Assembly: GCA_026387805.1 (NCBI GenBank)
Contig: JAPLKY010000023.1
Span: 1 to 5,799 of the forward strand
Origin: Candidatus Krumholzibacteriia bacterium
GTDB taxonomy: Bacteria > Krumholzibacteriota > Krumholzibacteriia > Krumholzibacteriales > Krumholzibacteriaceae
DNA length: 5,799 bases
Direction of reading: 5' to 3'
Shown here: positions 4,159 through 5,799 of the stretch, piece after piece
Numbering within the stretch: position 1 is the stretch's first letter
How the letters are laid out: each line of letters begins with the position of its first letter
Made by a program: the position numbers and the translations under genes
The notes under the pieces: model-generated
What the model was told of the DNA's origin: nothing
Seen by the model: the letters and a program-made list of their open reading frames with translations, nothing else
Databases searched by the model: none

Positions 4159-5799
4159 ATGCCACGAATGGAGAAGGCAAAACTCATTACTATGGAAGAA
4201 CTTAAAGAAATGCACCGGGGCTCGATCAGCGTCTGCATGATCGCCCGCGACGAGGAAGAACACATCGCCGAGGCCCTCATGAGTGTCAAGGATCTTGTCG
4301 ATGAGATGATAGTTGTTGATACAGGTTCGAAGGACGCCACGATCCTCGAGGCGAAGAGGCTCGGGGCGAGGGTCTATGAGATTCCATGGAACAACGATTT
4401 CAGCGAGGCGCGCAACTTCGCTCTGTCGAAGGCGACGCGGGAATGGATTCTCGTCATCGACGCGGACGAGCTCATTTCCCGCGACGATCACGAGAAGATC
4501 CGCGCTCTCGTGCGCGAGACGGAATCGGCGGCTTTCATTTTCGAACAGTGCACGTACACGAACGCGTTGTGCGGCCCGGGGCTCCGGACGCATTCCGATC
4601 GGGACGGGGCATCGACGGGATTCGCCGCGTGTTTCAGCGATCGCCAGATCAGGCTCTTCCGCGGCGGCGCGGGCGTCCGTTATGCGTGCGAGATTCACGA
4701 GAACGTCGAGGAATCGCTCATGCTGGCCGATATCCCCGTGCGCGAGAGCGGCCTTGTGATCCATCATTACGGGAGAATTGCGCAGTCGGACCGCGTGTAC
4801 CGGAAGGCGGCGGCCTGGTGCGCGCTCGCGCGGGAAGGCGTCGGGGCGTGCCCCGGCGCATCCATGTACCTATACGAGATGGCGGTCCAGCTTCTCGAGC
4901 TCGGCAGGGCCGACGGCGCGCTCGCTCACGCCGAGGTGGCCCTCGATCTCGATCCGCAGCGCTGGGAGTTCTGGAATATCGCGGGGCTCGCGCACCTGAG
5001 AAGCGGCGGCAAGGAGAAGGCGATCTCGTGCTTCCGCGATGGGCTGCGCGCGGCGGGGGAAACGCACGCCGAGCTCAGCAACAACATGGGCGTCGCGCTG
5101 ATGGAGAACGGTGAGAGCGCCGAGGCGCTCCTCCATTTTGAGCGCGCCCTCGAGCTCGACGGGGACAATGCCGACGTGCTCCGGAACGCGGCCTCCGCGT
5201 GCGCCCTCGTCGGCGAATTCGACAGGGGGCTCGAATATATCGCTCGCTCGCTCTCGATGGATCCGTTCGCGGCGCACTCGCACGCGATCCACGCCGATAT
5301 CCGTTACCGACTGAACGATTGTTCGTCCGCGGCGCGCATCCTCGAGACCATGCGGTTTCTTCCCGATACGCCGTTCAAGGTATACCTCAAGGTCATCCAG
5401 CTCTATACCCGCATGCACCTGATCGACGAAGCGGCCGAGGTCGTCCGGAGGGCGATGGAGGAATTCCCCGAGCGGGTCGATCTCCGCTACCTCGCGGGCA
5501 AGATCGCGGAGCTTCATGGAGACGACGACCGGGCGATCGTTCTGTACCGGCGCGCCCTCGCCGCCGACCCGGGGCACGCCGACGCGCTCTCGAGCCTCGG
5601 CTGCATCCATGAGCGCCGCTCGAACCTCGACGATGCGCTCGCCGCGTTCCGTGAAGCGCTTCGCCTCAAACCGCACGACGCCGAGCTCGAGGTGAACGTC
5701 GGCATCGTTCTCGACAAGCTCGGCCGGATCGAAGAGGCCGGACGCCATTTCGAGAACGTGATGGGGAACGAAGAGGAGTCCGGATTCGCCTGCAACGCC
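4159..5799 (+). CDS. GT2-family glycosyltransferase fused to TPR repeats (3' end outside window)
   Basis: Predicted cytoplasmic transferase moving a sugar from a nucleotide-sugar to an unidentified acceptor, perhaps a protein held by the TPR array or an envelope glycan. The frame has no stop before the window edge; 547 codons are visible. Residues about 22-110 are a GT-A/GT2 domain: SISVCMIARDEEEHI (22-36), VVDTGSKDAT (52-61), WNNDFSEARNFAL (77-89) and WILVIDADE (96-104), with Asp101-Ala102-Asp103 as the DxD metal and nucleotide-sugar site. RQIRLFR (162-168) and IHENVEES (179-186) are further conserved-looking segments of this GT2 subgroup. From about 235 on, at least nine 33-35-residue TPR-like units follow, with LG..A, A...F..AL and DP endings, for example 304-337, 439-472 and 473-506; the array continues beyond the window. 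The first 20 codons are less GC-rich than the rest. It is divergent from the phosphoesterase gene. Confidence 0.9.
   Translation, partial: MPRMEKAKLITMEELKEMHRGSISVCMIARDEEEHIAEALMSVKDLVDEMIVVDTGSKDATILEAKRLGARVYEIPWNNDFSEARNFALSKATREWILVIDADELISRDDHEKIRALVRETESAAFIFEQCTYTNALCGPGLRTHSDRDGASTGFAACFSDRQIRLFRGGAGVRYACEIHENVEESLMLADIPVRESGLVIHHYGRIAQSDRVYRKAAAWCALAREGVGACPGASMYLYEMAVQLLELGRADGALAHAEVALDLDPQRWEFWNIAGLAHLRSGGKEKAISCFRDGLRAAGETHAELSNNMGVALMENGESAEALLHFERALELDGDNADVLRNAASACALVGEFDRGLEYIARSLSMDPFAAHSHAIHADIRYRLNDCSSAARILETMRFLPDTPFKVYLKVIQLYTRMHLIDEAAEVVRRAMEEFPERVDLRYLAGKIAELHGDDDRAIVLYRRALAADPGHADALSSLGCIHERRSNLDDALAAFREALRLKPHDAELEVNVGIVLDKLGRIEEAGRHFENVMGNEEESGFACNA

Noticed and set aside
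4152..4169. ATTCG (4152-4156) and CGAAT (4165-4169) flank the GT2-TPR start codon and could form a small hairpin with the ATG in the loop.
   Set aside because: Only 5 bp with an 8-base loop; easily chance and too weak to claim translational control.
3787..4767. Minus-strand open frame of 326 codons spanning the phosphoesterase start and the glycosyltransferase domain.
   Set aside because: Crosses the divergent intergenic region and overlaps two motif-rich genes in other frames; no recognisable features.
4870..5748. Minus-strand open frame of 292 codons opposite the TPR region.
   Set aside because: Mirror of the TPR coding strand; its regular acidic pattern is the complement of the TPR repeats and it has no motif of its own.

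Overview
The window is uniformly GC-rich with dense, short-spaced genes and strong third-position GC bias. It looks like ordinary chromosome of a high-GC, Gram-negative-type (diderm) bacterium: one gene encodes a secreted outer-membrane beta-barrel of the PorT-like kind. The GT2-TPR protein and the ThiI-like protein with an NFACT-R-like tail also fit lesser-known diderm lineages. I cannot name a phylum from sequence alone. There are no transposases, phage genes, CRISPR arrays, rRNA or tRNA genes that I can see.

Layout, left to right: (1) 2-865 (+), the 3' part of a ThiI/MnmA-like tRNA sulfurtransferase that begins upstream of the window. (2) 926-1462 (-), a Nudix hydrolase with an N-terminal zinc-ribbon remnant, and 1499-2185 (-), a PorT-like outer-membrane beta-barrel; the two are 36 bases apart and are probably co-transcribed, barrel first. 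(3) 2186-2358, a divergent promoter region with a GC-rich hairpin. (4) 2359-3294 (+), a PfkB-family sugar kinase. (5) 3295-3479, a convergent intergenic gap packed with two pairs of direct repeats arranged as a large inverted structure. (6) 3480-3974 (-), a YfcE/MJ0936-type metallophosphoesterase. (7) 3975-4158, a second divergent intergenic region. (8) 4159-5799 (+), a large gene open at the right edge, encoding an N-terminal GT2 glycosyltransferase fused to at least nine TPR-like repeats.

The genes do not form one obvious pathway: tRNA thiolation, nucleotide clean-up, envelope, sugar phosphorylation, phosphodiester hydrolysis and glycosylation sit side by side as housekeeping or envelope functions. 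I found no convincing new multi-gene system. The most unusual element is the non-coding repeat cluster at 3309-3475, whose copies keep complementarity between the outer and inner pairs and which looks like a REP/BIME-type extragenic palindrome or a bidirectional terminator. The secondary points of interest are the incomplete zinc ribbon of the Nudix protein and the GT2-TPR fusion.
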